A DNA stretch of 44,509 nucleotides from CAZEAN01 sp964510225. Lineage in GTDB: Bacteria; Planctomycetota; Planctomycetia; Isosphaerales; Isosphaeraceae. The stretch is taken from assembly GCA_964510225.1 (NCBI GenBank), contig CAZEAN010000048.1, positions 1 to 44,509 on the forward strand, read 5' to 3'. Below the pieces are notes generated by a model. The model made no database searches, had not been told where the DNA came from, and saw nothing but the letters and a program-made list of their open reading frames with translations. Positions 1-8,032 of this stretch are shown here, piece by piece (within the stretch, counting starts at the first letter, position 1; every line of letters starts with the position of its first letter). The translations under genes were made by a program, and so were the position numbers.

Positions 1-796
1 GTCCAACTTCATGATCAAGCAACCCGGACTCACCACCCACAAACTCGAAGCCGTCATCGAGTGGAGAAGCAATCGGCGCAAGAAAGAGCGCAACCGCTAT
101 AGCAACCAAGATCCCTGCAATTGCAACCCGCCCCCAATGTTCGTCCTCGATCTCGCCTTGAGTCATATTTGGGAAGAGGTCGGGACGTACTGTCAGAAGA
201 GAACGGATCACCAATCCGGTGATGACTGCCTCACCGACTCCGATGACGGAGTGTACCAAGACCATCAGTGTGAGGACTCTTGGAAACGCGCTCCAGTGCC
301 CCGAAGCGGCGAACTCTATGGCGAAGGCGCCCGCCGCAAGCAGGACTGAGAACCATGAAGCTGCCATTGCGCCAATCAACAAACCGGTTTGGCCACCGAT
401 CTTCTTCCGGATCGGCTCATAAATCAGATAGGCGACCGGGCAAGTAATGAGGCCGAGATTGACCCAATTTGCCCCGAGAGCCAAGACTCCTCCATCTTGG
501 AACAAAATACATTGGACCAGTAACACGGCTGCGATGACGACTGAACCGGCCCAAGGGCCGAGCATCACGGTGACAAGAACGCCCCCAATGAGATGACCTG
601 AAGCCGGTAGCACGAAGACGGGGAAATTGACCATCTGCGCCGCGAAAACGAATGCAGACATTACTCCCATCATCACCGTCGTCCGATCACGGAGCCTATC
701 TTCAAGGCGGTTTAACGCGTAACCAATCCCCCCCAGCGCAACTGCTCCCGTCGTTGCCGCGACCGGTGTGGAGAGGACCATGTCCGGAATGTGCAT
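1..796 (-). CDS. cbiM: CbiM/NikM-type cobalt or nickel transporter membrane subunit, 3' end cut by window
   Basis: The reading frame starts with ATG at 796 and stays open for 265 codons to the window edge, so the C-terminus is missing. The protein begins MHIPDMVLS, the conserved N-terminus of CbiM/NikM substrate-specificity proteins, in which the first residues and the second-position His bind the metal. It is very hydrophobic, with several membrane helices, including the conserved stretch around 'NFPVFVLPASGHLIGG' and 'QCILFQDGG', both typical of CbiM. In this family the protein works with CbiN or a PDGLE protein, CbiQ and an ATPase CbiO as an energy-coupling-factor importer of Co2+ or Ni2+ in the inner membrane. 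Those partners would lie beyond the left edge. Whether cobalt or nickel is carried cannot be told from this fragment. A perfect inverted repeat lies 65 bases upstream of the start and may be its operator. Confidence 0.9.
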   Translation of the reverse strand, partial: MHIPDMVLSTPVAATTGAVALGGIGYALNRLEDRLRDRTTVMMGVMSAFVFAAQMVNFPVFVLPASGHLIGGVLVTVMLGPWAGSVVIAAVLLVQCILFQDGGVLALGANWVNLGLITCPVAYLIYEPIRKKIGGQTGLLIGAMAASWFSVLLAAGAFAIEFAASGHWSAFPRVLTLMVLVHSVIGVGEAVITGLVIRSLLTVRPDLFPNMTQGEIEDEHWGRVAIAGILVAIAVALFLAPIASPLDDGFEFVGGESGLLDHEVG

Positions 797-1274
797 CTAC
801 TCGGCTCCGCCAGCTCTTGGAAGCCCAAAAGACCCTCGGTCTCCCCGGCCGCCTTCAGTTTTATGCGCGATTTGAATATTCGCGCATAAACTTTCCCCGG
901 CGTCAACGGTTCTGATTCGGGTCGCCTTCTCCCTCTTCATCCGAAATCTCTTCCTATACAACGGGAATGTATTGGACATTCATCAATAAATATTAATGAA
1001 AATTTGACCTTCGGGGGATGCAATTGACAACGAGGACAAGTGCGTTATTCTAATAATCACGAGCATATTAACATTGCTTTATTGCTGGGAACCAATATTG
1101 TAGTACAAGTTTTGCCAGCGTCTACGCTAGCACGAAAAAGGTACTTAAATGAATCCGCCCTTGAAAGTGCAGCGAACTCCATTTCGTTGGCAAAGTCTAC
1201 TATTTACTAAAGCGGATTTGCGGGTGTTTCAATCAATACGCCGCCGCTCTCCACCATTCTGAGGGGTCAACTCA
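797..1274. other. Non-coding divergent spacer between cbiM and the fasciclin gene
   Basis: No credible gene is seen in 478 bases. The spacer is AT-rich around 975-1130. It holds the inverted repeat at 861-889 and a TTGACA hexamer at 1024-1029 that could be a -35 box for the rightward gene, though no good -10 box follows at the usual spacing. No recognisable cobalamin or nickel/cobalt riboswitch was found by eye. Confidence 0.5.
861..889. promoter_or_regulatory. Perfect inverted repeat, candidate metal-regulator operator for cbiM
   Basis: The arms TTATGCGCGA (861-870) and TCGCGCATAA (880-889) are perfect reverse complements separated by 9 bases. The repeat lies 65-93 bases upstream of the cbiM start. 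No U-tract follows on either strand, so it is not a normal terminator. A TTGACG hexamer at 906-901 on the minus strand could be a -35 box partly overlapped by the repeat. Nickel regulators of the NikR type bind dyads of similar overall length; the assignment to a metal-responsive repressor is inferred from position only. Confidence 0.55.
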
Positions 1275-2444
1275 ATGACGTTCCAACGTTCTTTTACCTT
1301 GACACTGGTACTTGCAGTGGCATCTGCAGTACCTACTCGAGCCGATAACATCGTAGAAACGGCAGTAAGTGCCGGGTCATTCAACACACTTGTCTCTGCC
1401 GTAAAAGCAGCCGACCTCGTTGAGACGTTAATTGGCCCAGGACCATTTACCGTATTTGCACCTACTGATGATGCATTTGCAGCCCTGGGCGGCGATGTGG
1501 AAGAACTATTGAAGCCTGAGAACCGTCAAACGCTGCGGTCGATTCTGACATATCATGTCGTCCCCGGACGCCTCCGCGCAAGTGATTTGATCGGGGAGAC
1601 AAGCGCGACAACCGTGAATGGTCAGCGAATTAATCTCCAGGCTTCCTTGGACGGGATCGATGTTGATAACGCTCATGTCATTCAAACCGATATTTCGTGT
1701 GACAATGGGATTATCCACGTCATCGATACCGTCTTACTACCATCAACATCAACTCTCGTTGAAACTGCTCAAGATGCCGGGCAATTCAGCACGTTAGTCC
1801 AGGCTGTGATTGCTGCAGGCTTACTCGATACGATTAACAATAGTTCTGTGCCTCTAACCATTCTAGCGCCGACGGATGAAGCGTTCGCTAAGCTCGGTGA
1901 TACGGTGACCGAACTCTTGAAGCCCGAGAATCGTCAACAACTGGCCCGTATTTTGACCTATCATGTTATCCCGGGGCGAGTCTACGCTGACCAAGCTCTC
2001 AATACACGTCGCGCAACCACACTCGCTGGCCCTCAAGTTAGCTTTAAACTGACAGCAATCGGCGCTCAGGTCAACAAAAGCCGAATCCTTCAAGCCGATC
2101 TCGAAGCCACTGACGGCGTCATCCATGTTATTGACACCGTCTTGCTCCCTCCCGATGATTCGGAATCCGGACAGATGAGTGTCGGCGACGCTCGACAACG
2201 AATCAAGGGTGCGATTCGTAAAGGAGCCCCGATGTATAACGCGGGGGATCCCGAAGGCTGTGCACGAATCTACCAAGAGGCTTGCCAGGATATCTTGAAC
2301 AACTGTGAAGAGCTTCCACGGACGGCAATGTCAATCCTCCGACGGACGATGTCTAACCTCGATCACATCTCGAGCAGTGATTCAAGAGCTTGGGCACTCC
2401 GTCTGACGATGGATCAAGTCTATTCCATGCTCCGAGACCACTGA
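1275..2444 (+). CDS. Secreted protein with two fasciclin (FAS1) domains
   Basis: The protein has 389 residues. Residues 1-23 form a signal peptide (TRADN at the cleavage region). Two FAS1 domains follow, at about 25-157 and 159-293. Each carries the two hallmark FAS1 motifs: 'FTVFAPTDDAFAAL' and 'LTYHVVPGRL' in the first, 'LTILAPTDEAFAKL' and 'LTYHVIPGRV' in the second, and each ends in 'IHVIDTVLLP'. The C-terminal 90 residues are an alpha-helical segment ('GAPMYNAGDPEGCARIYQEACQDIL') outside the FAS1 fold, with a Cys pair. FAS1 proteins are extracellular adhesion or matrix proteins; the partner here is unknown. The ATG at 1275 has GAGGGG 10 bases upstream. The gene stands alone. Confidence 0.93.
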   Translation: MTFQRSFTLTLVLAVASAVPTRADNIVETAVSAGSFNTLVSAVKAADLVETLIGPGPFTVFAPTDDAFAALGGDVEELLKPENRQTLRSILTYHVVPGRLRASDLIGETSATTVNGQRINLQASLDGIDVDNAHVIQTDISCDNGIIHVIDTVLLPSTSTLVETAQDAGQFSTLVQAVIAAGLLDTINNSSVPLTILAPTDEAFAKLGDTVTELLKPENRQQLARILTYHVIPGRVYADQALNTRRATTLAGPQVSFKLTAIGAQVNKSRILQADLEATDGVIHVIDTVLLPPDDSESGQMSVGDARQRIKGAIRKGAPMYNAGDPEGCARIYQEACQDILNNCEELPRTAMSILRRTMSNLDHISSSDSRAWALRLTMDQVYSMLRDH

Positions 2445-2485
2445 TGCTCTGCGAGCCTCATTACAACCACTGACACCTGCCGATG

Positions 2486-2513
2486 CCTCAGGAGAGTTTC
2501 AAAGCTCCTGGGG
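2486..2513 (+). terminator. Possible terminator hairpin after the fasciclin gene
   Basis: The arms 2486-2494 (CCTCAGGAG) and 2505-2513 (CTCCTGGGG) pair over 9 positions with one wobble, leaving a 10-base loop. The hairpin begins 42 bases after the stop codon. No run of T follows, so its action as an intrinsic terminator is doubtful. Confidence 0.35.
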
Positions 2514-2643
2514 CTCTAATCTCCATGACTAATCAGCCAAATTTGATATAGATCCAAATACATCAAATTTCCTGTTATTCTTAAGTAGTAGCCTTCTTTC
2601 GACTCAAGTAAGCCTTCGGATCGAAAAGCTCTAGCACGATCGT

Positions 2644-2686
2644 GGAGCTCTCATCGGAGCGTTTCGAACTTGTTTACGAGAGCTCC
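2644..2686. repeat. Inverted repeat between convergent genes
   Basis: GGAGCTCTC at 2644-2652 is repeated as GAGAGCTCC at 2678-2686 with a 25-base spacer. It lies about midway in the 400-base spacer (2445-2844) between two convergent genes. A 10-base direct repeat ACTCCGTTCC follows at 2711-2720 and 2727-2736, and an AT-rich dyad (AAATTTGAT/ATCAAATTT, 2539-2547 and 2562-2570) lies before it. No gene is seen in this spacer. Confidence 0.4.
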
Positions 2687-2844
2687 GGTTCAACCCTGAG
2701 GATCCGGCTGACTCCGTTCCACACTCACTCCGTTCCGAACCCAAACTTACCACTTGTCAAACGGATATCCTGAACCAGGATTATCAGCGTAATCCCGTTG
2801 GCTGAGGATTCATATAAAGACTTCCTAGAGCAATTTCAGTCATA

Positions 2845-3246
2845 TCAATCAGATCGTATCTCGAGATAACGCTCCAGCAGTTCCGGCAGGGTTGCACTAA
2901 ACTTGCTTCGGGGCATCACGGGATCGCAACCAGCATCACGCGCTAACTGGAGCGTCTCCGTCTCGACATGGGATCCAAAGGCGAGAAATCGTGCCTGAGG
3001 GACCAGCTGCCGGTAGGCCATAATCGCCTCCGGCCTGGTTAGTTCTCCGGCGGCAAGATCAACGATGACGAGCCGAGGCTGCCATTGTTCCAGCATGGTC
3101 TGAGCAAGCTTCGGTTGGCCGGCGACCATCATCCGGAGTCCGAGAGCACGCGCGGTCCCCGTAATTTTCGATTGGAAGATTAGGTCATTGCAGAGGAGGA
3201 TTGCCTCAGGGCCTCCCTCCTGTGGGACGCTCGATTGCTTATCCAT
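2845..3246 (-). CDS. Stand-alone receiver-like (CheY-fold) domain protein
   Basis: The protein has 133 residues counted from the ATG at 3246; a TTG at 3264 would add six. The length and pattern fit one response-regulator receiver domain: a hydrophobic first strand ending in an acidic residue ('AILLCND', Asp21), the putative phospho-acceptor strand 'LVIVDLAAG' with Asp63, a strand 'ARFLAFGSH' and a late 'MPRSKF' where the conserved Lys is expected. The acidic pair of the first strand is reduced, so it may be weakly phosphorylated or a pseudo-receiver. No output domain and no histidine kinase lie nearby. The match is by fold pattern, not by strong sequence identity. Confidence 0.65.
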   Translation of the reverse strand: MDKQSSVPQEGGPEAILLCNDLIFQSKITGTARALGLRMMVAGQPKLAQTMLEQWQPRLVIVDLAAGELTRPEAIMAYRQLVPQARFLAFGSHVETETLQLARDAGCDPVMPRSKFSATLPELLERYLEIRSD

Positions 3247-3547
3247 TCGCTGATGCTTTGCCAAGGTTGAAGTTCACCAAATTCCAGTACATCTATCAGA
3301 AATTGTAGTGTAATGACCTGGCCCCGGCCATCGTTGGATTGTCTGGGTTAAAAGAACACGACCGCTGCAGAGTGCGTGATCCTAACCATCCTAACTCAGT
3401 GCGTCTCTACTCGCGATCGACTTATTCGAACTCAAGTTGGTCGACGGCGGAAAAATGCACCTGCAGCAAGGATAAAACGCGCAAATCGAATCTCATGATC
3501 CACTGATTCTGAGTCTCATTGACTCGTCTGGAATGTAATAACCGCGT
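3247..3547. other. Spacer with no recognisable feature
   Basis: Three hundred bases between the receiver-like gene and the end of the oxidoreductase gene. Nothing beyond a weak 5-bp dyad (GAGTC/GACTC near 3513-3527) was seen. Confidence 0.4.
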
Positions 3548-5920
3548 TCAAAGGCGAGGGTCTTTCGGCGCTGTACAAGGAGAAATGGTGATCGGAATTG
3601 ACTTAGAGATCGGGGTGTTGCTCTCTTCAGCTGTCTCGTCGAGTGGAACGAGTGGGTTTGCCTCAGGAAAATAAGCCGCTGCAGACCCCCTGGGAATATC
3701 GTAAGGCACAACCCAGAACCGAGACGCCACCCGTCCGTGACGTCCAACGAGATTGACCAGGGCCTTTGCTTGAAGTCCGCGCTCAGCCATGTCATCTCGG
3801 TTCAAGAAGACAACCCGGCGGCTTCCATAAATCCCTCGATAGCGATCATCGTCCCCATACACAGTTGTATTGAACTGATCGTGACTCCGAATAGTCATCA
3901 GGAGCAGTTCATCTCCGTGTACAGTCGCTGCGTTGACTGGTTCTAAACTGAAATGAGCTTTACCATCAGGTGTAGTAAACTTCCCCCGACGGGCCGGATT
4001 GTCCAACACAAAGCCACCCGGATCGTGAATCCGTTGGTTGAACCCTTCAAACCCTGGCACGACATCGGCAATCGCATCGCGAATTCGATCGTAGTCCTCA
4101 ACCAACCATTTCCATGGGACTGCATCGTCGGAACCAAACACGCTCGTTGCCACTTGTGCAATAATTGCTGGCTCGCTCAGCAATTGAGAGGAGATCGGTG
4201 TCGCCGTACCCGCAGATGCATGCACAATACCCATCGAGTTTTCAACGGTCACGAACTGTGGTCCCGCCTTCTGGACATCTTTTTCTGTCCGACCAAGACA
4301 GGGCAGAATGAGAGCAGTAGCACCTGTGACGAGATGTGATCGATTGAGCTTTGTTGATATTTGGACTGTCAACTGACAGTGTCGAAGCCCTTCTGCCGTT
4401 GCATGAGTATCGGGGGATGCCGAGAGGAAGTTGCCTCCCAAGGCAACGAAAACGTGTATAAGCCCCTCACGCATCATCTGAATCGCCTGTACCGAATCAG
4501 CACCGTGCTCTCGGGGCGGCACAAAATGGAATCGTTCACCCAGACGATCGAGAAACGAGTCGGGCATCTTTTCCCAGATGCCCATCGTTCGATCCCCTTG
4601 AACATTACTGTGCCCTCGAACTGGGCAAAGACCAGCTCCTTTCTTCCCAATTGCACCACGTAATAACATCAGATTGGTCAACTCGCGGATCGTCGCGACT
4701 GCATTGTGATGCTGCGTCAGACCCATTGCCCAGCACGCGATGATCTTGTTGGTAGAAGCCATTCGATCAGCCAGCGAGACGATTTCCGCTTGGCCAATAC
4801 CGGACAATTCTTCGATGACCGACCAGTCGGTTGATTCAACAATCGCTCGATACTCCTCGACACCAGTACAGGAGGCTCGCAAGAAGTCTTGATCCAATGC
4901 TATGCCAGGGCAATCGCGATCTTTCTCAAAGAGGGTCTTCGCGATACCACGGAAGATTGCTTGGTCACCATTAATACGAACCTGAAGATATGTCCGAGCT
5001 AGTGGCGTTGCCACATCAAACACTCCCGGGAACTGCTGGGGATGAGCAAAGCCAACGAGGCCCGGTTCCTTCAGGGGATTGATCGCAACTAACTCTGCCC
5101 CGTGGCGAACTGCTTCTTGGAGGGTGGATAACATCCTCGGATGGTTCGTGCCTGGATTCTGGCCTATCAAGAGAATCAAACGAGCGTGGTTGAAGTCATC
5201 GATCAGGACCGTTCCCTTACCAACACCAATCGACGCAGTCAAAGCGGCGCCACTCGATTCATGACACATGTTGGAGCAATCAGGGAGGTTATTGGTGCCT
5301 AGCTTTCTAACTAAGAGTTGGTATAGAAAGGCAGTCTCATTGGCTGTCCTTCCAGAGGTGTAAAAGATTGCCTGGTCAGGAGATTGCAGGGACAGCAAAG
5401 TGTCTGCGATTAACCTGAAAGAAGCCTCCCAGGTGATCGGTTCGTAGTGGGAAGCCCCTGGCCGGAGGATCATAGGTTCACAGAGTCGTCCTTGGTCGTT
5501 GAGCCAACGATCCGTCTGCTCTCCGAGCTCGAAGACTGAGTACCGTTCAAAGAACGTCCGATCGATGCGCCGGCCTGTTGATTCGGATGCAATCGCTTTT
5601 GCGCCATTTTCACAGAACTCAAACCGACTCCGATGACTTGGTTCGGGATCAGGCCAAGCACAACTTGGACAATCGACTCCTCCGACTTGATTGACCTGTG
5701 TCAACAACGGGAGGCTCCGATGGAGACTCTGGTACTCCACCACCTTTTGAATCGAACGGATCACTGCGCTCGGACCAGCCGCATGCGGTTTCTCATGTAG
5801 AATCCGAGGCGGTTCTTGTTCCAGTGGAGGTTCTGCGGCGGGGACCTGTGGAGGTTCTGCAGCAGGGATCTGTTGCTCGTTCGAGGAAGAGGAAGCAGGT
5901 GGTCTCATCAGTACACTCAC
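3548..5920 (-). CDS. FdhF/YdeP-family molybdopterin oxidoreductase (formate-dehydrogenase-like alpha subunit)
   Basis: The protein has 790 residues, close to E. coli YdeP. It shows the features of this branch of the DMSO reductase superfamily: 'DCPSCAWPDPE' (Cys84, Cys87) and 'FEFCENGAKA' (Cys103), then 'TSGRTANETAFLYQLL' and 'DCSNMCHESSG'. Cys219 in the last motif aligns with the Mo-ligand selenocysteine of FdhH, so this enzyme uses Cys and its frame has no internal TGA. Later motifs 'GQNPGTNHPRML' and 'LLLRGAIGKKGAGLCPVRGHSNVQGDRT' bind the molybdopterin dinucleotides. Family members are often annotated as formate dehydrogenases, but the substrate is unproven. The first 45 residues are a Pro/Glu-rich extension with a tandem repeat. 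The start ATG overlaps the fdhD stop by 4 bases, so the two are translationally coupled; FdhD would supply the sulfur of its cofactor. No signal peptide is seen. Confidence 0.88.
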   Translation of the reverse strand: MSVLMRPPASSSSNEQQIPAAEPPQVPAAEPPLEQEPPRILHEKPHAAGPSAVIRSIQKVVEYQSLHRSLPLLTQVNQVGGVDCPSCAWPDPEPSHRSRFEFCENGAKAIASESTGRRIDRTFFERYSVFELGEQTDRWLNDQGRLCEPMILRPGASHYEPITWEASFRLIADTLLSLQSPDQAIFYTSGRTANETAFLYQLLVRKLGTNNLPDCSNMCHESSGAALTASIGVGKGTVLIDDFNHARLILLIGQNPGTNHPRMLSTLQEAVRHGAELVAINPLKEPGLVGFAHPQQFPGVFDVATPLARTYLQVRINGDQAIFRGIAKTLFEKDRDCPGIALDQDFLRASCTGVEEYRAIVESTDWSVIEELSGIGQAEIVSLADRMASTNKIIACWAMGLTQHHNAVATIRELTNLMLLRGAIGKKGAGLCPVRGHSNVQGDRTMGIWEKMPDSFLDRLGERFHFVPPREHGADSVQAIQMMREGLIHVFVALGGNFLSASPDTHATAEGLRHCQLTVQISTKLNRSHLVTGATALILPCLGRTEKDVQKAGPQFVTVENSMGIVHASAGTATPISSQLLSEPAIIAQVATSVFGSDDAVPWKWLVEDYDRIRDAIADVVPGFEGFNQRIHDPGGFVLDNPARRGKFTTPDGKAHFSLEPVNAATVHGDELLLMTIRSHDQFNTTVYGDDDRYRGIYGSRRVVFLNRDDMAERGLQAKALVNLVGRHGRVASRFWVVPYDIPRGSAAAYFPEANPLVPLDETAEESNTPISKSIPITISPCTAPKDPRL
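5825..5872. repeat. Tandem 24-bp repeat inside the oxidoreductase gene
   Basis: Two adjacent 24-bp units at 5825-5848 and 5849-5872 differ at four positions. They encode QIPAAEPP and QVPAAEPP in the N-terminal extension of the molybdopterin enzyme. The repeat probably arose by slippage. Confidence 0.75.
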
Positions 5921-6879
5921 GAGTCGGATTGAATCTGTGATGAGCGTGAACTGGCAGTGCTAGCGAGCCGCCAAGGAGCGCTATAGACATTGAATCGTCT
6001 TGGACCAACAAACCCGAGTAGTGTAATACCAAAGGTCGTCGCGACTTCAACCGCTAAACTGGACGGCGCACCGATTGCTGCCAGAATCGGGATTCTCGCT
6101 ACAACCGCCTTCTGGACAATATCAAAACCCGCACGACCACTGACAACAAGAACGACACCACAACACCATCGTTCCTGATCAAGAGACTCCTTCAATGCTA
6201 ACGCCCTGGCTCCGATCAGCTTATCCACGGTGTTATGACGGCCAATATCTTCGCGAACCATAATCACGTCACCAGCGAGATCGACTAACGCAGCTGCGTG
6301 GATACCTCCAGTCTCAGAAAAGAGAGATTGTTGTGCAGTCAGAATCTCAGGCAACTGAAAGACAAGATTGGTCTCTAAACGACTCTTGGTTTCATCAAGC
6401 AGCGGACGGCATCGATCAAGTCCAAGCGTCTCCAGGGTTGCGGTACCACACACCCCACAACTTGAATTGATAAGCCCACGTCGTCTGACTCGTTCCAAAT
6501 CAACGGAAATCGTTGGTTTGAGATCAACCCGGATGATCCTGTCGATTGAACGACCAGCGTCTTCGGGCTCCTCTCGGGCAATCTCTTCAATGTCATCTAC
6601 CGAGGAGATTACTTGCTCCGACAACAAGAACCCTGCCGCCAACTCTTCGTCGTGCCCTGGAGTTCGCATCGTTAGACCAAGTGACTGTACTGTCTTTGAT
6701 GCTCCTTCACCCGCGCCGACTCGTATTTCGAGTGGGTCTTCGATCGTGAGCCGATCCCAGATCAATTCGGGATCGTTCCGGTCCGGCTTAATCCTAAGAA
6801 CGCGTGCTCGCACCGACCCCGACTTGCTACGCATGGCCGGTATCTCCGGCAAACAATCTCGCTTGGATATATAATCCAT
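5917..6879 (-). CDS. fdhD: FdhD, sulfur carrier/sulfurtransferase for formate dehydrogenase cofactor
   Basis: The protein has 320 residues. The signature 'INSSCGVCGTATLE' holds Cys141 and Cys144, which match the sulfur-transferring CxxC of E. coli FdhD (Cys121/Cys124). Other family motifs are 'RTPGHDEELAAGFLLSE', 'TGGIHAAAL', 'VREDIGRHNTVDKLIG' and 'SGRAGFDIVQKA'. FdhD takes persulfide sulfur from the cysteine desulfurase IscS and passes it to the bis-MGD cofactor of formate-dehydrogenase-type enzymes in the cytoplasm. The downstream molybdoenzyme, which overlaps it by 4 bases, is the obvious client. A 15-bp palindrome lies 9 bases upstream of the ATG at 6879. No strong ribosome-binding site is visible. 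Confidence 0.96.
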   Translation of the reverse strand: MDYISKRDCLPEIPAMRSKSGSVRARVLRIKPDRNDPELIWDRLTIEDPLEIRVGAGEGASKTVQSLGLTMRTPGHDEELAAGFLLSEQVISSVDDIEEIAREEPEDAGRSIDRIIRVDLKPTISVDLERVRRRGLINSSCGVCGTATLETLGLDRCRPLLDETKSRLETNLVFQLPEILTAQQSLFSETGGIHAAALVDLAGDVIMVREDIGRHNTVDKLIGARALALKESLDQERWCCGVVLVVSGRAGFDIVQKAVVARIPILAAIGAPSSLAVEVATTFGITLLGFVGPRRFNVYSAPWRLASTASSRSSQIQSDS

Positions 6880-6887
6880 CTGACTCT

Positions 6888-6902
6888 ATTTGTTAAACAA
6901 AT
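6888..6902. promoter_or_regulatory. 15-bp palindrome just upstream of fdhD, candidate operator
   Basis: ATTTGTTAAACAAAT is a perfect palindrome with 7-bp arms around one central base. It ends 9 bases before the fdhD start codon on the minus strand, where a bound repressor would block transcription or translation initiation. It does not match an FNR (TTGATnnnnATCAA) or CRP site. The regulator is unknown. Confidence 0.4.
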
Positions 6903-6933
6903 GCAACTAGAGAGACGACTGAATCATCCCAAG

Positions 6934-7203
6934 TTAATCGAAGGAAGGCTCTTTCGAAGGGTTTGCGGGGAAGTCATATTCCGACGGACGCAACCCCGGC
7001 TGTAGGATCGCCACCATGACATCGTCGGCTACGAGGAGAGTTTGCCAGTTTTGATCACAACAGACAGTCCGCCAGGATAATGGGTGCAAACCGCCGGAGG
7101 GAAAATCACGCGGATTCCGCAGCAGAATCGTGACAAAGCTCCCTCTGGTGCATTGTTTTGGTTGCTTGGTCGGACCGTCGCGAAGCCACAGATTCTCCCC
7201 ATC
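6934..7203 (-). other. Open frame without an ATG start, possible gene remnant
   Basis: On the minus strand the frame is open for 89 codons from 7203 down to the TAA at 6934-6936, directly after a TAG at 7206-7204. It has no ATG before codon 58; a TTG at about codon 38 is the only usual alternative start upstream of that. The translation has a protein-like composition ('GSFVTILLRNPRDFPSGG', 'WQTLLVADDVMVAILQPG') ending in a Pro/Ser-rich tail. I do not recognise a family. It may be the 3' end of a decayed gene, or chance. The rest of 6903-7301 shows no gene. Confidence 0.2.
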
Positions 7204-7213
7204 CTATAAAGCC

Positions 7214-7237
7214 CGGAGCTCTGCCCATGAAGCTCCG
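7214..7237 (-). terminator. Hairpin downstream of the small lipoprotein gene
   Basis: CGGAGCT at 7214-7220 pairs with AGCTCCG at 7231-7237 around a 10-base loop. On the minus strand it lies 65 bases after the stop of the lipoprotein gene. It is followed by GGCTTTATAGG, so the T-run is poor. Confidence 0.35.
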
Positions 7238-7301
7238 AGCCTGGTGCATTTATCTAGAATCGATATTTTCGATCAATGATTAAGAGAGCTGAAGAATGCC
7301 A

Positions 7302-7742
7302 TCAGAGATTACCGGGGGTTCCAACCTGATCGCCCCGAAACGGGGGGAGCTCCAAGACGGGGTCCCGAGGCTCAGAAGTCTCCGAACTGAATGGATCAGC
7401 ACTCGGGGGTGAAGGGAGGTTCCCAGTATTTCCGCCATTGGTCTCGGGCTCATTGGAACCTTCAGTGGAGCCCATCTCGTTATTCCCGAGAGAAGGTTGG
7501 TCCACTGACTCGGGACCTTCCATCGGCGAGCTGATGATCGGAGTCCCCATCATCCCACCGTCCATGATGGGGCCGCCCATGATTGGCGCACCAGTATGAT
7601 AGGGGCCGAGGTGTTGGTAGGGATAACCACAATTGGGTCCGGTGCAAGGCGCCGGAAAGTCATCACAGGTGTCGCAGTGGGCGCATCCGATCGCCAACAG
7701 AACAATCGAAACACCTGGAACCAACAGTCGAGGCCGCGACAT
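7302..7742 (-). CDS. Small Met/Gly/Pro-rich lipoprotein of unknown function
   Basis: The frame is open from 7946, but the ATG at 7742 is preferred: it follows GGAAAGGAAACC and starts a clean lipoprotein signal, with basic residues, a hydrophobic run and 'LLAIGC' with the lipidated Cys at residue 20. The mature part (about 126 residues) is low in complexity. It has a Cys-rich start ('CAHCDTCDDFPAPCTGPNCGYPYQ'), a segment rich in Gly, Pro, Met and Ile ('GAPIMGGPIMDGGMMG'), then a long Ser/Pro/Glu-rich tail. No domain is recognised. It is expected to be anchored to a membrane facing the periplasm. The next gene upstream on the same strand (U32) ends 290 bases away; that gap has no gene. Confidence 0.6.
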   Translation of the reverse strand: MSRPRLLVPGVSIVLLAIGCAHCDTCDDFPAPCTGPNCGYPYQHLGPYHTGAPIMGGPIMDGGMMGTPIISSPMEGPESVDQPSLGNNEMGSTEGSNEPETNGGNTGNLPSPPSADPFSSETSEPRDPVLELPPFRGDQVGTPGNL

Positions 7743-8032
7743 GGGTTCGGTTTCCTTTCCATGATGGGCCGACCAGCGGCCATTCCCTTGATCGCTCGGC
7801 AAATGATCCACGGGACTTGAGCTCACCCAATTCCTTTCGAGTAACTCAACTTCCTGCCCGGGGATCAAGAGTCTCGGACTGATCCGCAAACGGTGAAGGA
7901 CGGAACACTTCCTCATGAAGCCCGCCCGGGGTTCGGATCGGCTCAAAAATCATCGGCAGCCAACCAAAGCCGGGATGAACCGAAATCATCCAGCGACCGG
8001 ATTGGTTCGCCCGACCGTTCCGGACACGCTGA

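Noticed and set aside
3493..3795. Extra gene at the 3' end of the oxidoreductase
   Set aside because: It overlaps the real gene in another frame on the same strand and its translation looks like a shadow.
5825..5872. CRISPR-like or mobile repeat
   Set aside because: It is only a two-copy in-frame tandem repeat coding for a Pro/Ala/Glu-rich segment.
6903..7301. Molybdenum-cofactor or cobalamin riboswitch near fdhD
   Set aside because: Some short matches (for example CCGCCGGAGGGAAAATCACG near 7091) caught the eye, but the conserved boxes and order of these riboswitches are not present.
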